From positions 25,296,001 to 25,360,000 of the forward strand of contig OZ038526.1 of the NCBI GenBank assembly GCA_964036665.1: a stretch of DNA of 64,000 nucleotides, in the 5' to 3' direction. Position numbers and translations under genes: made by a program. Each line of letters begins with the position of its first letter. Within the stretch, counting starts at the first letter, position 1. Source of the stretch: Gordius sp. MW1 (taxonomy: Eukaryota > Nematomorpha > Gordioida > Gordea > Gordiidae). Shown piece by piece: positions 1 to 11,099 of this stretch. The notes beneath the pieces were generated by a model. The model worked only from the letters and a program-made list of their open reading frames with translations. It was not told the DNA's origin and did not search any database.

Positions 1-511
1 CTTTTTAAACTAAAAATTAAACATAATAAATGCTCCGAGCCATAAAACTACCGAACCTTGTATTTTATAGTGACATAATTTTTTTTAATAAAAATGACTA
101 AAAATTACCTTGGAACAATGGCAGAAAAAACAATATCGATGCAATGATAATCATTAATTTCATTTTAGATAGTCGATAGGGAAATTTTTTTCAATATTAT
201 AATATGTTTTTAGTTTAGAATCATGAGTATTTATACTATAACGTCGGGAAACGTTGTCAATGCAATCCTTCGCCACGTGAAATGCATACGCATTCTCATT
301 GGTTGAAAACACGTAATGATAAATTTTTGGCATATCACGTGTTTTTTTATAATAATAAGAATGAGAAAATATTTGTTAAAAGTAGTCCTCAAGTTTGTAG
401 AAGTGCTGCCATATTTAGACCGCAATTAAATCAAAGCCAACTAAACACGAAATCTGATGTTAATAAAAACTAAACTCGCTTTAAAATATTTAATCGTACA
501 GAGAAAAAAAA
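1..511. repeat. Dispersed repeat segment, part of foldback family
   Basis: This stretch matches 52030-52510 with only small indels, so it is a dispersed repeat and not unique sequence. In the 52-kb copy it runs on into sequence matching about 3505 onward. Here that continuity is broken by the element at 512-3254 and by a further roughly 250 bp. A piece around 262-370 (CACGTGAAA...CACGTG with TTGGTTGAAAACACG between) also occurs at about 23805-23915 and 52285-52375. No convincing coding sequence is present; the short open frames are not conserved between copies. Confidence 0.75.
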
Positions 512-901
512 CTCGGGCCTTCGGCCCTCGTGGGAAGGGGGAGAAGGGAAGGGGAGTAGGGGAAGGGAAGAGGGGAAGGGGGAACTCTTCTATACTCCGT
601 ATAAACGTAGCATATTTGCTATGCAATTTATGGGCGAGAAAGGTGGGAAGGGGCGAGAATGCCTATAGGGGGTATTAGATGCAAAATAATTAGTTAATTA
701 GTTATAGGCCCTTGTAGGGGAGGACACAGGGTAATTATCAATGTTAACCAATTCAAAAACGAAAAAAAATTTCGATTTATTTGGCCAATGGTCATTTTTT
801 TATTGGTCAGTAGCCAGCGGACGGTCAAAAATTCATATTATCATTGGTATTAACATGAACAAATATTAATTTAATTTAAAAAAATTAAAAAAAAATTTGT
901 C

Positions 902-970
902 CCCTCCCTGACTTGAACCCCACACCTCCAGTTCACAAGCCGGCGCTATAACCACTATACCATGCTGGCT
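902..970 (-). other. tRNA-like segment inside copy 1
   Basis: On the minus strand this reads GCCAGCATGGTATAGTGGTT, then a CCGG...CTGG anticodon-like stem, then GGGGTTCAAGTC. The TAGTGGTTA stretch resembles a pol III A box and GGTTCAAGTC a B box, at tRNA-like spacing. The acceptor ends do not pair well, so a working tRNA is unlikely; a tRNA-derived (SINE-like) head is the better reading. The same segment is in copy 2 at 4711-4779 with one substitution and a small shift. Confidence 0.5.
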
Positions 971-1174
971 TTAAAATAGTAGAAGTTATTATGTTATTTA
1001 TATAGATGATAAAATAATAAAGTTGTGTTTTATGTTTAGAAAATCAATATATTTCGTCGGTCAGTAGCCAGCGGACGGTCAAAAAGTCATATTATCAATG
1101 GTATTAACAAAAACAAAATATTAATTTAATGTAAAAAAAAAATTTAAAAAAAAGTTTTTTTTAGTTTTAAAAAA

Positions 1175-1254
1175 GGGCTAAATTCTTAAACTACCAGCCC
1201 GATTCGCTCGAAACTTTACCCGTAGGTGCCCAGGGCGGCCGGGGGTAAAATAAC
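1175..1254 (+). repeat. GGGCTAAATTC module (Helitron-like subterminal sequence)
   Basis: About 80 bp running from GGGCTAAATTC to GGGGGTAAAATAACC. It recurs at 4985-5064 (+), and inverted at 59893-59972, 60152-60230 and 62064-62150. Its core AAACTACCAGCCCGATTCGC is close to AAACTACCAGACCGATTTGG in the 5' region of the Helitron at 33491-34882. This suggests that it is a Helitron 5' subterminal block captured by several elements. Confidence 0.6.
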
Positions 1255-1699
1255 CTTTTCAGATTCCTAAAATACCTTTTCATTTTAAAAATATCCGACA
1301 TTTCCCTGCCACACGTGCGGTGTAATATCTATGACACGTAGAAAAATTTTACTAATTATATAAACTTACGCGCGCCATCTAATAAAGTACAATTCGTGTT
1401 TGAGTTTAATAGTAGATTCAATTTAATTAGAAATAACAGGCTATGCTTATACCTTTGAAGGAGGTTTCGAATTTTGTGTTAGTTTCTATCGATATATTTT
1501 ATCGTAAATTAGAATCTAATACCTATATTATTTTTTTAAATATTACTTTTTAGGTTTTATATGAAATCACAATCTAATTAAATGAAATATATTAACCCAA
1601 TAAAAAAATATATATGCATTTATAAGGTTAAAAATATATATTACATAGTTGGCTGTCTGTTAGACCATCTATAATAAATTTTTAGGTTATATATAAAAT

Positions 1700-2770
1700 T
1701 TGGCCAATGGTCATTTTTTTTCATTGGTAAGCAGCCAGGACACGGTAAAAGTGGATATAAATTCATGAGTCAAAAAAAAACGAAAAAAAAAATTTTCGAA
1801 TCACATTTTGGCCAATGGTCATTTTTTCCATCGGTCAGGAGCCAGCGGACGGCCAAAAAGTCATAATAGCAATGGTAGTAACAGGAACAATCATAATAGT
1901 CAAAAAAAACGAAAAAATAAACTCGGATTCACATTTTGGCCAATGGTCATTTTTTTCCATTGGTCAGCAGCCAGCACACGGTAAAAGTGGATATAAATTC
2001 ACAAGAGTAAAAAAAACGAAAAAAAATTTTCGAATCACATTTTGGCCAATGGTCATTTTTTTCCATTGGTCAGCAGCCAGGACACAATAAAAGTGGATAT
2101 AAATTCATAATAGTCAAAAAAAAAGAAAAAAAAGTTTTCGAATCACATTTTGGCCAATGGTATTTTATTCCATTGGTCAGCAGCCAGCGGACGGCCAAAA
2201 AGTCATAATAGCAATGGTAGGAACAGGAACAATCATAATAGTCAAAAAAACGAAAAAAATAATTTCGATTCACATTTTGGCCAATGGGCATTTTTTTCCA
2301 TCGGTCAGGAGCCAGCGGACGGCCAAAAAGTCATAATAGCAATGGTAGTAACAGGAACAATCATAATAGTAAAAAAAAAACGAAAAAATAAACTCGGATT
2401 CACATTTTGGCCAATGGTCATTTTTTTCATTGGTCAGCAGCCAACGGACGGCCAAAAAGTCTTATTATCAATGATAGTAACAAGAACAATCATAAAAGTC
2501 AAAAAAACTCCGGGATTCTAACCCAAAAACTAGTTAAATTGCATAGCAATTAAAAGTAAACAACTTTTATTTATGTTTATTATATAACATTGGTCAGCAG
2601 CCAGCGGACGGCCAAAAAGTCATAATAGCAATGGTAGAAACAGGAACAATCATAATAGTCAAAAAAAACGAAAAAAATAATTTCGATTCACATTTTGGCC
2701 AATGGTCATTTTTTTCATTGGTCAGCAGCCAGCGGACGGCCAAAAATTCTTATTATCAATGATAGTAACA
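1700..2770. repeat. Minisatellite of about 105-130-bp self-complementary units
   Basis: The motif TTTTGGCCAATGGTCATTTT recurs near 1700, 1808, 1936, 2041, 2150, 2277, 2407 and 2695. Each unit holds CCAATGG followed by CCATTGG and is bounded by TTTTGGCC and GGCCAAAA, so each unit can fold into an imperfect hairpin and resembles a MITE. The spacing alternates between roughly 105-110 and 128-130 bp. Open reading frames run through several units but shift frame between copies, so I read them as non-coding. Matching arrays lie at 5500-6560 and, inverted, at 60360-61280. Confidence 0.8.
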
Positions 2771-3181
2771 AGAACAATCATAAGAGTCAAAAAAAACTCC
2801 GGGATTCCAACCCCAAAACTAGTTAAATTGCATAGCAATTAAAAAGTAAACAACTTTTATTTATGTTTATTTATAACTAGTTAAATTGCATAGCATTATA
2901 ACAAAAACTAGTTAAATTGCATAGCAATTAAAAGTAAACAACTTTTAAATTAAAAGTAAACAACTTTTATTTATGTTTATTATATAATAGATAATTTAAC
3001 AAATCTTATATTATAACACACCGAGGGAGATAGAGATGAGGGGTGGGGCACCTCTTATGCATTAATTTAAAAAATAACACAGCGAGGGAGATAGAGATGA
3101 GGGGTGGGGCAACTCTTTCTCATGCATTAATTTAAAAAAGAGATAACCTAATATACCCAATGCAAATAGATAGGGAGGGTA

Positions 3182-3225
3182 ACGGACGACGGACGACGGA
3201 CGACGGACGGACGACGGACACCAAA
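3182..3225. repeat. CGGACGA microsatellite
   Basis: Short tandem CGGACGA/CGGA units just inside the right end of copy 1. Copy 2 has a shorter array at 7035-7068, and copy 3 has the inverse (GTCCGTT) at 60048-60068. The length difference between copies shows active slippage. Confidence 0.8.
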
Positions 3226-4710
3226 AAACGAGCCCATAAATTGCATAGCAATTAATAATATAGATTTCAATTTTATGATTGCAAAGTTTGTTTTATTATA
3301 TATTTGAGCTTTAAAGATAAATATATAATTTAAAAACGCTTATTTATTAAACCCGTTTAATAAGATTTTCTTTTTATAAAACTAGATGTATATGCTTGAA
3401 TTAATTTGTTAAGTAAAATGTAAGAAAAGAAATTGTATTTTTAAAAACTTAACCTTGTTTAAATTACGAATTAATGGCAATAAAAGATACATGGTAAATT
3501 ATCAAGATTGTCCTCGGAAAGAATATTTTTAACAGATCTATTAACAGGATAAACTATAAAGAATAATCTCGTAAAGCCCGATTTGCCCTAATCTTGTTAG
3601 GGTGCACGCCCGGTCGGGTATTTTTTTATCGAAAATTTAGTTTAAAAAATGTAAATATTATCTTTCCAAGTATTTATAAGTGTTTTAAAAATCTTTATGC
3701 AATTATACTATAATATTTTAATCCATTAAATTTATTTAATAATAAGATATTTTCAAATTTTGGCCAAGGGGGGGGGGAGTTTCCGGTTTAACCCCTTGCC
3801 CACTTTTTTACACGGCTGAATACAATGTATTGTTACTAAAAATTCTTCGTTTTCTAAAATTCTCCGAAATTTTTTTATTTACCTTATGTATAAACTTCGA
3901 TAAAATTCCTGGAAAATGTTTATAACAAATGCATGTAAGCAGCTTTTAGGTTGCCAATGTTTGCCCACAGGCTTTTTGTTTTAACTATACTTGTTATTCA
4001 TGGCGCATAGCTAGGATGTTTTTGATGTGGCGCATAAATTAACTAAAAATATTTTATCTCTAATATAATAAAGATAAGAGACGAAAAAAAGCCTTATCCA
4101 CACCTACAGGGCCAGGCAGCTATCAAAATTTATATATTCGGGCTGGCATTATAACACGATTAGGGCAACTCGAGCTTAATGTGTATATTATATTATTTTT
4201 GTGTATTATTCTGTGAATTTTTATTTGATTTAATGATATTATTAATCATAGTTCTTATCCCCTCCAAAAAAAGAAAGTTAAATAATATTAAAAAAAACTC
4301 GGGCCTTCGGCCCTCGTGGGAAGGGGGAGAAGGGAAGGGGAGTAGGGGAAGGGAAGAGGGGAAGGGAAGAGGGGAAGGGAAGAGGGGAAGGGGGAACTCT
4401 TCTATACTCCGTATAAACGTAGCATATTTGCTATGCAATTTATGGGCGAGAAAGGTGGGAAGGGGCGAGAATGCCTATAGGGGGTATTAGATGCAAAATA
4501 ATTAGTTAATTAGTTATAGGCCCTTGTAGGGGAGGACATAGGGTAATTATCAATGTTAAATTCAAAAACGAAAAAAAATTTCGATTTATTTGGCCAATGG
4601 TCATTTTTTTATTGGTCAGTAGCCAGCGGACGGTCAAAAATTCATATTATCATTGGTATTAACATGAACAAATATTAATTTAATTTAAAAAAATTAAAAA
4701 AAAATTTGTC

Positions 4711-4779
4711 CCCTCCCTGACTTGAACCCCACACCTCAAGTTCACAAGCCGGCGCTATAACCACTATACCATGCTGGCT
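4711..4779 (-). other. tRNA-like segment inside copy 2
   Basis: The counterpart of 902-970, with the same A-box-like TAGTGGTTA and B-box-like GGTTCAAGTC on the minus strand. Its presence in both copies means it travels with the element. Confidence 0.5.
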
Positions 4780-5499
4780 TTAAAATAGTAGAAGTTATTA
4801 TGTTATTTATATAGATGATGAAATAATAAAGTTGTGTTTTATGTTTAGAAAATCAATATATTTCGTCGGTCAGTAGCCAGCGGACGGTCAAAAAGTCATA
4901 TTATCAATGGTATTAACAAAAACAAAATATTAATTTTATGTAAAAAAAAAATTAAAAAAAAAGTTTTTTTTTAGTTTTAAAAAAGGGCTAAATTCTTAAA
5001 CTACCAGCCCGATTCGCTCGAAACTTTACCCGTAGGTGCCCAGGGCGGCCGGGGGTAAAATAACCTTTTCAGATTCCTAAAATACCTTTTCATTTTAAAA
5101 ATATCGGGCATTTCCCTGCCACACGTGCGGTGTAATATCTATGACACGTAGAAAAATTTTACTAATTATATAAACTTACGCGCGCCATCTAATAAAGTAC
5201 AATTCGTGTCTGAGTTTAATAGTAGATTCAATTTAATTAGAAATAACGGGCTATGCTTATACCTTTGAAGGAGGTTTCGAATTTTGTGTTAGTTTCTATC
5301 GATATATTTTATCGTAAATTAGAATCTAATACCTATATTATTTTTTTAAATATTACTTTTTAGGTTTTCTATGAAATCACAATCTAATTAAATGAAATAT
5401 ATTAACCCAATAATATATGCATTTATAAGGTTAAAAATATATATTACATAGTTGGCTGTCTGTTAGACCATCTATAATAAATTTTTAGGTTATATATAA

Positions 5500-6560
5500 A
5501 ATTTGGCCAATGGTCATTTTTTTCATTGGTAAGCAGCCAGGACACGGTAAAAGTGGATATAAATTCATAAGTCAAAAAAAACGAAAAAAAAAAAATTTCG
5601 AATCACATTTTGGCCAATGGTCATTTTTTCCATCGGTCAGGAGCCAGCGGACGGCCAAAAAGTCATAATAGCAATGGTAGTAACAGGAACAATCATAATA
5701 GTCAAAAAAAACGAAAAAATAAACTCAGATTCACATTTTGGCCAATGGTCATTTTTTTCCATTGGTCAGCAGCCAGCACACGGTAAAAGTGGATATAAAT
5801 TCACAAGAGTAAAAAAAACGAGAAAAAAAATTTTCGAATCACATTTTGGCCAATGGTCATTTTTTTCCATTGGTCAGCAGCCAGGACACAATAAAAGTGG
5901 ATATAAATTCATAATAGTCAAAAAAAACGAAATAAAAGTTTTCGAATCACATTTTGGCCAATGGTCATTTTATTCCATTGGTCAGCAGCCAGCGGACGGC
6001 CAAAAAGTCATAATAGCAATGGTAGGAACAGGAACAATCATAATAGTCAAAAAAAACAAAAAAAATAATTTCGATTCACATTTTGGCCAATGGTCATTTT
6101 TTCCATCGGTCAGGAGCCAGCGGACGGCCAAAAAGTCATAATAGCAATGGTAGTAACAGGAACAATCATAATAGTCAAAAAAAAACGAAAAAATAAACTC
6201 GGATTCACATTTTGGCCAATGGTCATTTTTTTCATTGGTCAGCAGCCAACGGACGGCCAAAAAGTCTTATTATCAATGATAGTAACAAGAACAATCATAA
6301 AAGTCAAAAAAAACTCCGGGATTCTAACCCAAAAACTAGTTAAATTGCATAGCAATTAAAAGTAAACAACTTTTATTTATGTTTATTATATAACATTGGT
6401 CAGCAGCCAGCGGACGGCCAAAAGGTCATAATAATGGTAGAAACAGGAACAATTATAGTAGTCAAAAAAACGAAAAAAATAATTTCGATTCACATTTTGG
6501 CCAATGGTCATTTTTTTCATTGGTCAGCAGCCAGCGGACGGCCAAAAATTCTTATTATCA
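5500..6560. repeat. Minisatellite array of copy 2
   Basis: Same TTTTGGCC...GGCCAAAA units as at 1700-2770, in the same order. It gives open frames of up to 174 codons on the plus strand only because some neighbouring units happen to keep frame. I do not call these genes, since the equivalent frames in copy 1 are shorter and shifted. Confidence 0.8.
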
Positions 6561-7680
6561 ATGATAGTAACAAGAACAATCATAAGAGTCAAAAAAAACT
6601 CCGGGATTCCAACCCCAAAACTAGTTAAATTGCATAGCAATTAAAAAGTAAACAACTTTTATTTATGTTTATTTATAACTAGTTAAATTGCATAGCATTA
6701 AAAGTAAACAACTTTTATCTATATTTATTATATAACCAAAACTAGTTAAATTGCATAGCAATTAAAAGTAAACAACTTTTATTTATGTTTATTATATAAC
6801 TAGTTAAATTGCATAGCACAACTTTTATCTATGTTTATTATATAATAGATAATTTAACAAATCTTATATATAACACACCGAGGGAGATAGAGATGAGGAA
6901 TGGGGCACCTCTTATGCATTAATTTAAAAAATAGCACAGCGAGGGAGATAGAGATGAGGGGTGGGGCACCTCTTTCTCATCCATTAATTTAAAAAAGCGA
7001 TAACCTAATATACCCAATGCAAATAGATAGGGTAACGGACGACGGACGACGGACGACGGACGGACACCAAAAAACGATCCCATAAATTGCATAGCAATTA
7101 ATATAGCGAAATTAGAAATTTAAGGGCGGAGCAGTTCAGGCAAAGACTCTGGCATTGCTGTGGGAAGGGCTTTGGTGGCCGGGAATGTTATTTGTCTATA
7201 TAATTGGACAGGATCGGGTTTGGGCAAGATAATATACCTCTAATTAAATATAAACTTTTATTAATGGAATACTTATCAAAATAGTCATTATAAAACAAAG
7301 TTAATTTTCTTTTGCCCGCCGATTGTCAACTAATATTTTAAAACGCTGGAGATGAATTGTTAATAATGCCAATTATAACAATCGATGCTTGATATACTAT
7401 TCCTGAGGATGGGAAAACTTCACACGTTCGTGCATGTGATTATTAGAAAGAAGACAAATAGGTGTCGCCAAGAAATGGATTTAATACAATTTTAAGAGCT
7501 ATTTGTACATCTCATGGGCGTACCCAATATATCATTTGGCATGGGGATTTGTTTTTTATTATCATATAGTTAATAAATTTCACGCGACAAAAATAAATTT
7601 TAAAGATTTATATACATAAGTAACATCGTCATGAGTTTGTCCAACCAAACTTAAAGAGTTTTTTTTATTGAATCTGGTGT

Positions 7681-8574
7681 AACGGAGATGTGGTACATGG
7701 GATTCTACAAATATAACGAAAAAATTGTCTTCTTTTTCTCTACAAATGTTATTGAAAATATTAACACAACAAACTATATGTCGGCGTGGTATTACTTTGT
7801 GATTGTCCTTTATTTGTTATAGTAATCATCAAAACCATATTATCTCCTTTCCACCTCAAAACTAACATAAATTCCTTCTAAACTATTTAACAATTATCTC
7901 TTACCTTTGCAACTCTATTTTATTTAATACTTGTGAAAGGTATAGGTTGACATTCAAAAAGAGGATTCAAGTTTTTTTTATAAACAACACCTTTTTGAGC
8001 AACTGTGGAAACGGTCGACCTAATTTGAGAGAAATTAGATTCTATTTTAAAATATTAATACGAAATTAAAAAATCAAGTACATTTATATTACATGGTCGA
8101 AAATTTTAGAATGTAAAATTTTATTAAGATCCTTATTAAAAACATCGGAAGCTAATAAGTAGTTTGGACTCGGGTCGAGTTCTGACAAATTAAAACTCGG
8201 TCTCGTGAAGGGCTAAGAGCGGAAAATCCATTTTGCAGGGCTTTTGTTAAATATAAAGATTATCAGTCCTAATCCAAACACAAAGATAGCCCAAATATTA
8301 AAACAAAGTAATTATCATCTATTTTAGATACCTAAAATAGATGTTTTTTTGCCCCAGCTCGGCTTAAGCTGGACACCTTATTTTATTTTTTGTTGCCCCA
8401 CACGACCCCGAGTTTGTAGATAAAAACTTTTCATTTTTTATACGTTTTTAAAAGTATTTATATATTTTGATTCTAATATATCTTAAACTGAGCCAGCATA
8501 ATTTTTTGAATCAAAACTGTATTCGACAATTTCCATATTGTAGAATAATTTTAATCCCATGTATTACACTTCCG
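7681..8574. other. Core of the foldback element, no gene seen
   Basis: AT-rich sequence between the inverted arms. No reading frame resembles a transposase, and no repeat is evident apart from scattered TTTAAAT runs. The small GC-richer patches at 8165-8215 and 8350-8415 have no recognised match. Confidence 0.5.
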
Positions 8575-9204
8575 TTTCAGATCCAATACTCATGACGACG
8601 TTACTTATGTATATAAATCTTAAAAATTTATTTTCATCGCGTGAAATTTATTAAATATATGATGATAAAAACAAATCCCCATGCCAAAAAATGATATATT
8701 GGGTACGCCCATGAAATATACTAATAGCTCTTAAAACTGTATTAAATACATTTCCTGGCGACACCTAGGAATAGTATATCAAGCGTCGATTGAATAAATT
8801 GGCATTATTAACAATTCATCTCCAGCGTTATAAAATTTTAGTTGACAATCGGCGGGCAAAAGAAAAATTAACTTTGAGTTATAATGACTATTTTGATAAG
8901 TTTTCCATTTAATAAAAGTTTATATTTATTTAGAGGTTTATTATTTTGCCCAAACCTTGTCCTGTCCAATTTTATAAACAAATAGCACTCCCGACCGCCA
9001 CCTAAGCCCTTCCCATGGCATTGCCAGAGTCTTTGCCTCAACTGCTCAAACCCTGGTTTTGGGCAATAATCTCGCTATATGTTCAAATATTTTTGTGATA
9101 AAAAATGATTAATAAATATCATAAAATCAATAAAAATTCACAAAAATAAATATCTAATTAAGCTCGAATTGCTCTAATCGTGTTCTGATGCGAGCATTTT
9201 CGAT

Positions 9205-9718
9205 AGCTGCCGGCTCACTAGGTGTGGCTAAGGCTTTTTTCGTCTCTTATCTTTATTATATTATAGATAAAATATTTTTAATTTAATTTATGCGCCACAT
9301 CGAAAAATTCCTCGCAATGGATAACATTTATAGGTATAAAAAGCCTATAGGCAAAAACTGGCAATATAAAGGTATTTGCATACGTTTGTTAAACATACAT
9401 TTTCCAGGAATTATACCGAATTTATACATGATGTAAGTAAAAAAAATTGTTCGGAAACGAAGTAGCTGCCAGCCCACTAGGTATGGCGAAAGTTTTTTTC
9501 GTCTCTTATCTTTATTATATTATAGATAAAATATTTTTAAAATAATTTATGCGCCACGTCGAAAAATTACTAGGTATGCGTCATCAATAACATGTTTAGT
9601 AACAAAAAGCCTCTAGCTAGGCAAACACTGGCAACATAAAGGCGACTTACATACATTTGTCATAAACATTTTCCAGGAATTATATCGAAATCTATACATA
9701 TCGTAAATAAAAAATAAT
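9205..9718. repeat. 259-bp tandem duplication in the right arm
   Basis: The block starting GCTGCCGGCTCACTAGGTGT at 9206 is repeated from 9465 as GCTGCCAGCCCACTAGGTAT, including CGTCTCTTATCTTTATTATA, TTTATGCGCCAC and TTTTCCAGGAATTATA. The left arm (about 3900-4130) and the 53.5-kb copy have only one unit, so the duplication arose in this arm. Confidence 0.75.
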
Positions 9719-10060
9719 TATTCGGAGAATTTTTAAATAACCAAGATTTTTTAGTAACAATATATTGTATTTAGTCACGTAAGAAAGGGGGCGAGGGACG
9801 AAAGCGAAAATTCATCACCCTTGGCCAAAATTTGAAAAAATCTTATTATTAAATAATAAAATGGATTAAATTATTATAGGATAGTTGCATAAAGGATTTT
9901 AAGAAACTTATAAACATTTGGAAAGATAAAATCGACACTTCATTTTTATATTAAATTTTCGTCAAAAAAAACTTACACCTACCCGGGCGTGCATCCAAAC
10001 AAGATTCGGGCAATTCGGGCTTTATGAGATTTTTCTATACAGTTTATTGATTTGTCTTCA

Positions 10061-10350
10061 TATATTATTTATTCACCTTCTTAACTAATCGTTTAATATT
10101 TATTTATCGTAATTCTTATAAAAAAAATACAGAATTAAATTAAATTTTGGAAAATATGACAAAATGACTATTGAACATCAAAAAAATCACCATTTCAGGC
10201 CAGGCAGCTCTAATGATTTGGGCATTTTAGGGCGGACACTTAGTAGGGTTTTTGTGTGCTCGGGCGGGCAATTTAATTATAAAGTCGGGCTGGGCCGGGT
10301 TCGGGCAAGTGAAGTTAAACAAATCTTACCTTTGCACCAGTCCTTCACAT
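10061..10350. repeat. Repeat tail with preserved Helitron empty site at 10164/10165
   Basis: 10140-10340 matches 54195-54748, including GGCAGCTCTAATGATT...GGGCATT and GTTAAATTTAAACAAATC-type ends. The 54-kb copy carries a 346-bp Helitron exactly where this copy reads ATGACAAAA/TGACTATT. Confidence 0.75.
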
Positions 10351-10517
10351 TGCTAGTATAGCTAACTAAGCGATTTTGTAATATAATATAATTACTAATT
10401 TAAGATATTTTTAATTGTATGGTTAATTTTTTAAATTGTTACTCGAGCATATATAGACAAATAATATGCACATCCAAACCCAATTAATCAGTTACTATAA
10501 ACACAATTATCATTTAT

Positions 10518-10674
10518 GGATGGGCGTAGTCAAAGGGTAGCAGGGAGGGGTGGGTGCCCCTCTCTAAATGCAAAATTAATGTTATAATTATATCTAAAAT
10601 GTCAAAATATTATCATTTTGCCCTTGCCTAATTCATTATCGCCCCCTCGAATACCAATCTTGGCTACGCTCATG
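10518..10674. mobile_element. GTAGCC-family hAT-like MITE, degenerate
   Basis: Left end ATGGGCGTAGTCAAAGGG and right end CTTGGCTACGCTCATG are imperfect inverses and match the family seen with clean target duplications at 48962, 51423 and 46016. The target duplication here is not clear. About 160 bp, non-coding. Confidence 0.5.
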
Positions 10675-11099
10675 TTATCTATCCTCTTTTATATACCTAG
10701 AGATCTGCAACGGGCCGTTTTTGGAGGTCGGCCTCCCGTACCCGTTTTCAAAACTTCAAGACCCGTTCGAGCCCGTCCGTAAATATTTCAGGCCCGTTCG
10801 TACCCGTTTAGAAAAACGTCACGCCCGCCAAAACCCATTCAAATTATTTAAAGGACTCCGGGCCCGGCCCCATCAAAAATTGCACAAAATTTTATTTTAT
10901 TTTTTGCCATATTCATAAAAAACATCAATAATTATTATGTGAAAATAATAAATCATCAATTTTTTCTGCAGTTAATACACCTAAAAAATTTCAATATAGT
11001 ACTACCATTAAATTACTTAAAAAAATTATGAGATTATTTCACTTTCAACAATTTACTTTTATTTGATTAGTTTAAGTTAATGCACCTAAGAAGTTAGAA

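Larger units (their letters stand above)
512..3254 (+). mobile_element. Unclassified 2.7-kb composite element, copy 1
   Basis: This is one of three copies of the same element (others at 4298-7101 on the plus strand and 60004-62463 inverted). All start with CTCGGGCCTTCGGCCC, a small GGGCC/GGCCC hairpin preceded by an A-run, and then a purine-rich G/A tract. All end with CCATAAATTGCATAGCAATTA. The sequence TTGCTATGCAATTTATGGGC near 617-637 is the inverse of the right end, so the element has subterminal inverted repeats. Inside, in order, are a tRNA-like segment, a Helitron-like module (1175-1254), a minisatellite, two units of a GAGGGAGATAGAGATGAGG repeat (3023-3125) and a CGGACGA microsatellite. 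It has no transposase, RT or Rep frame, so it is non-autonomous. I cannot assign a class; a chimeric Helitron and a pol III-driven retroelement both remain possible. Confidence 0.7.
4298..7101 (+). mobile_element. Unclassified 2.8-kb composite element, copy 2
   Basis: Near-identical to copy 1 in order and sequence, differing by single bases and small indels in the minisatellite and in the TTGCATAGCAATTAAAAG repeats near 6620-6830. It sits inside the left arm of the foldback element. The uninterrupted right arm (about 9062-9110) and the 53-kb copy (about 53375-53425) show the pre-insertion sequence between AATATT and ATATAGCG. Comparison places the whole A-run plus CTCGGG...CAATTA within the insertion and shows no clear target duplication. 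Confidence 0.7.
3500..10060. mobile_element. Large foldback-like inverted-repeat element
   Basis: The left arm (3500-4297 continued at 7102-7680, split by copy 2 of the composite element) is the inverse of the right arm (about 8575-10060). Landmarks pair along the whole length: GGGTGCACGCCCGG...GGGTA with TACCCGGGCGTGCATCC; TTTTGGCCAAGGGG with CCCTTGGCCAAAA; GATTGTCAACTAA with TTAGTTGACAATCGGCGGG; and the AAACAAATCCCCATGCC block. The arms are about 1.4-1.5 kb. The core, 7681-8574, has no recognisable gene. A related copy without the core lies at 52030-54748. No transposase is visible; long arms with a short core fit a non-autonomous foldback DNA element, but the true termini are not defined. 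Confidence 0.7.

Noticed and set aside
512-530. Intrinsic bacterial-type terminator (GGGCCTTCGGCCC hairpin and a T-run on the minus strand)
   Set aside because: The window is clearly eukaryotic transposon sequence; the hairpin is a conserved element end. A pol III stop is the more sensible reading of the T-run.
902-970. A genuine tRNA gene
   Set aside because: A- and B-box-like sequences are present, but the acceptor ends do not pair and the segment lies inside a multi-copy element.
1815-2521. Open reading frames of 90-174 codons in the TTTTGGCC minisatellites (also 5617-6628)
   Set aside because: They exist because repeat units sometimes keep frame; equivalent copies have stops or shifts, and both strands are open at once.
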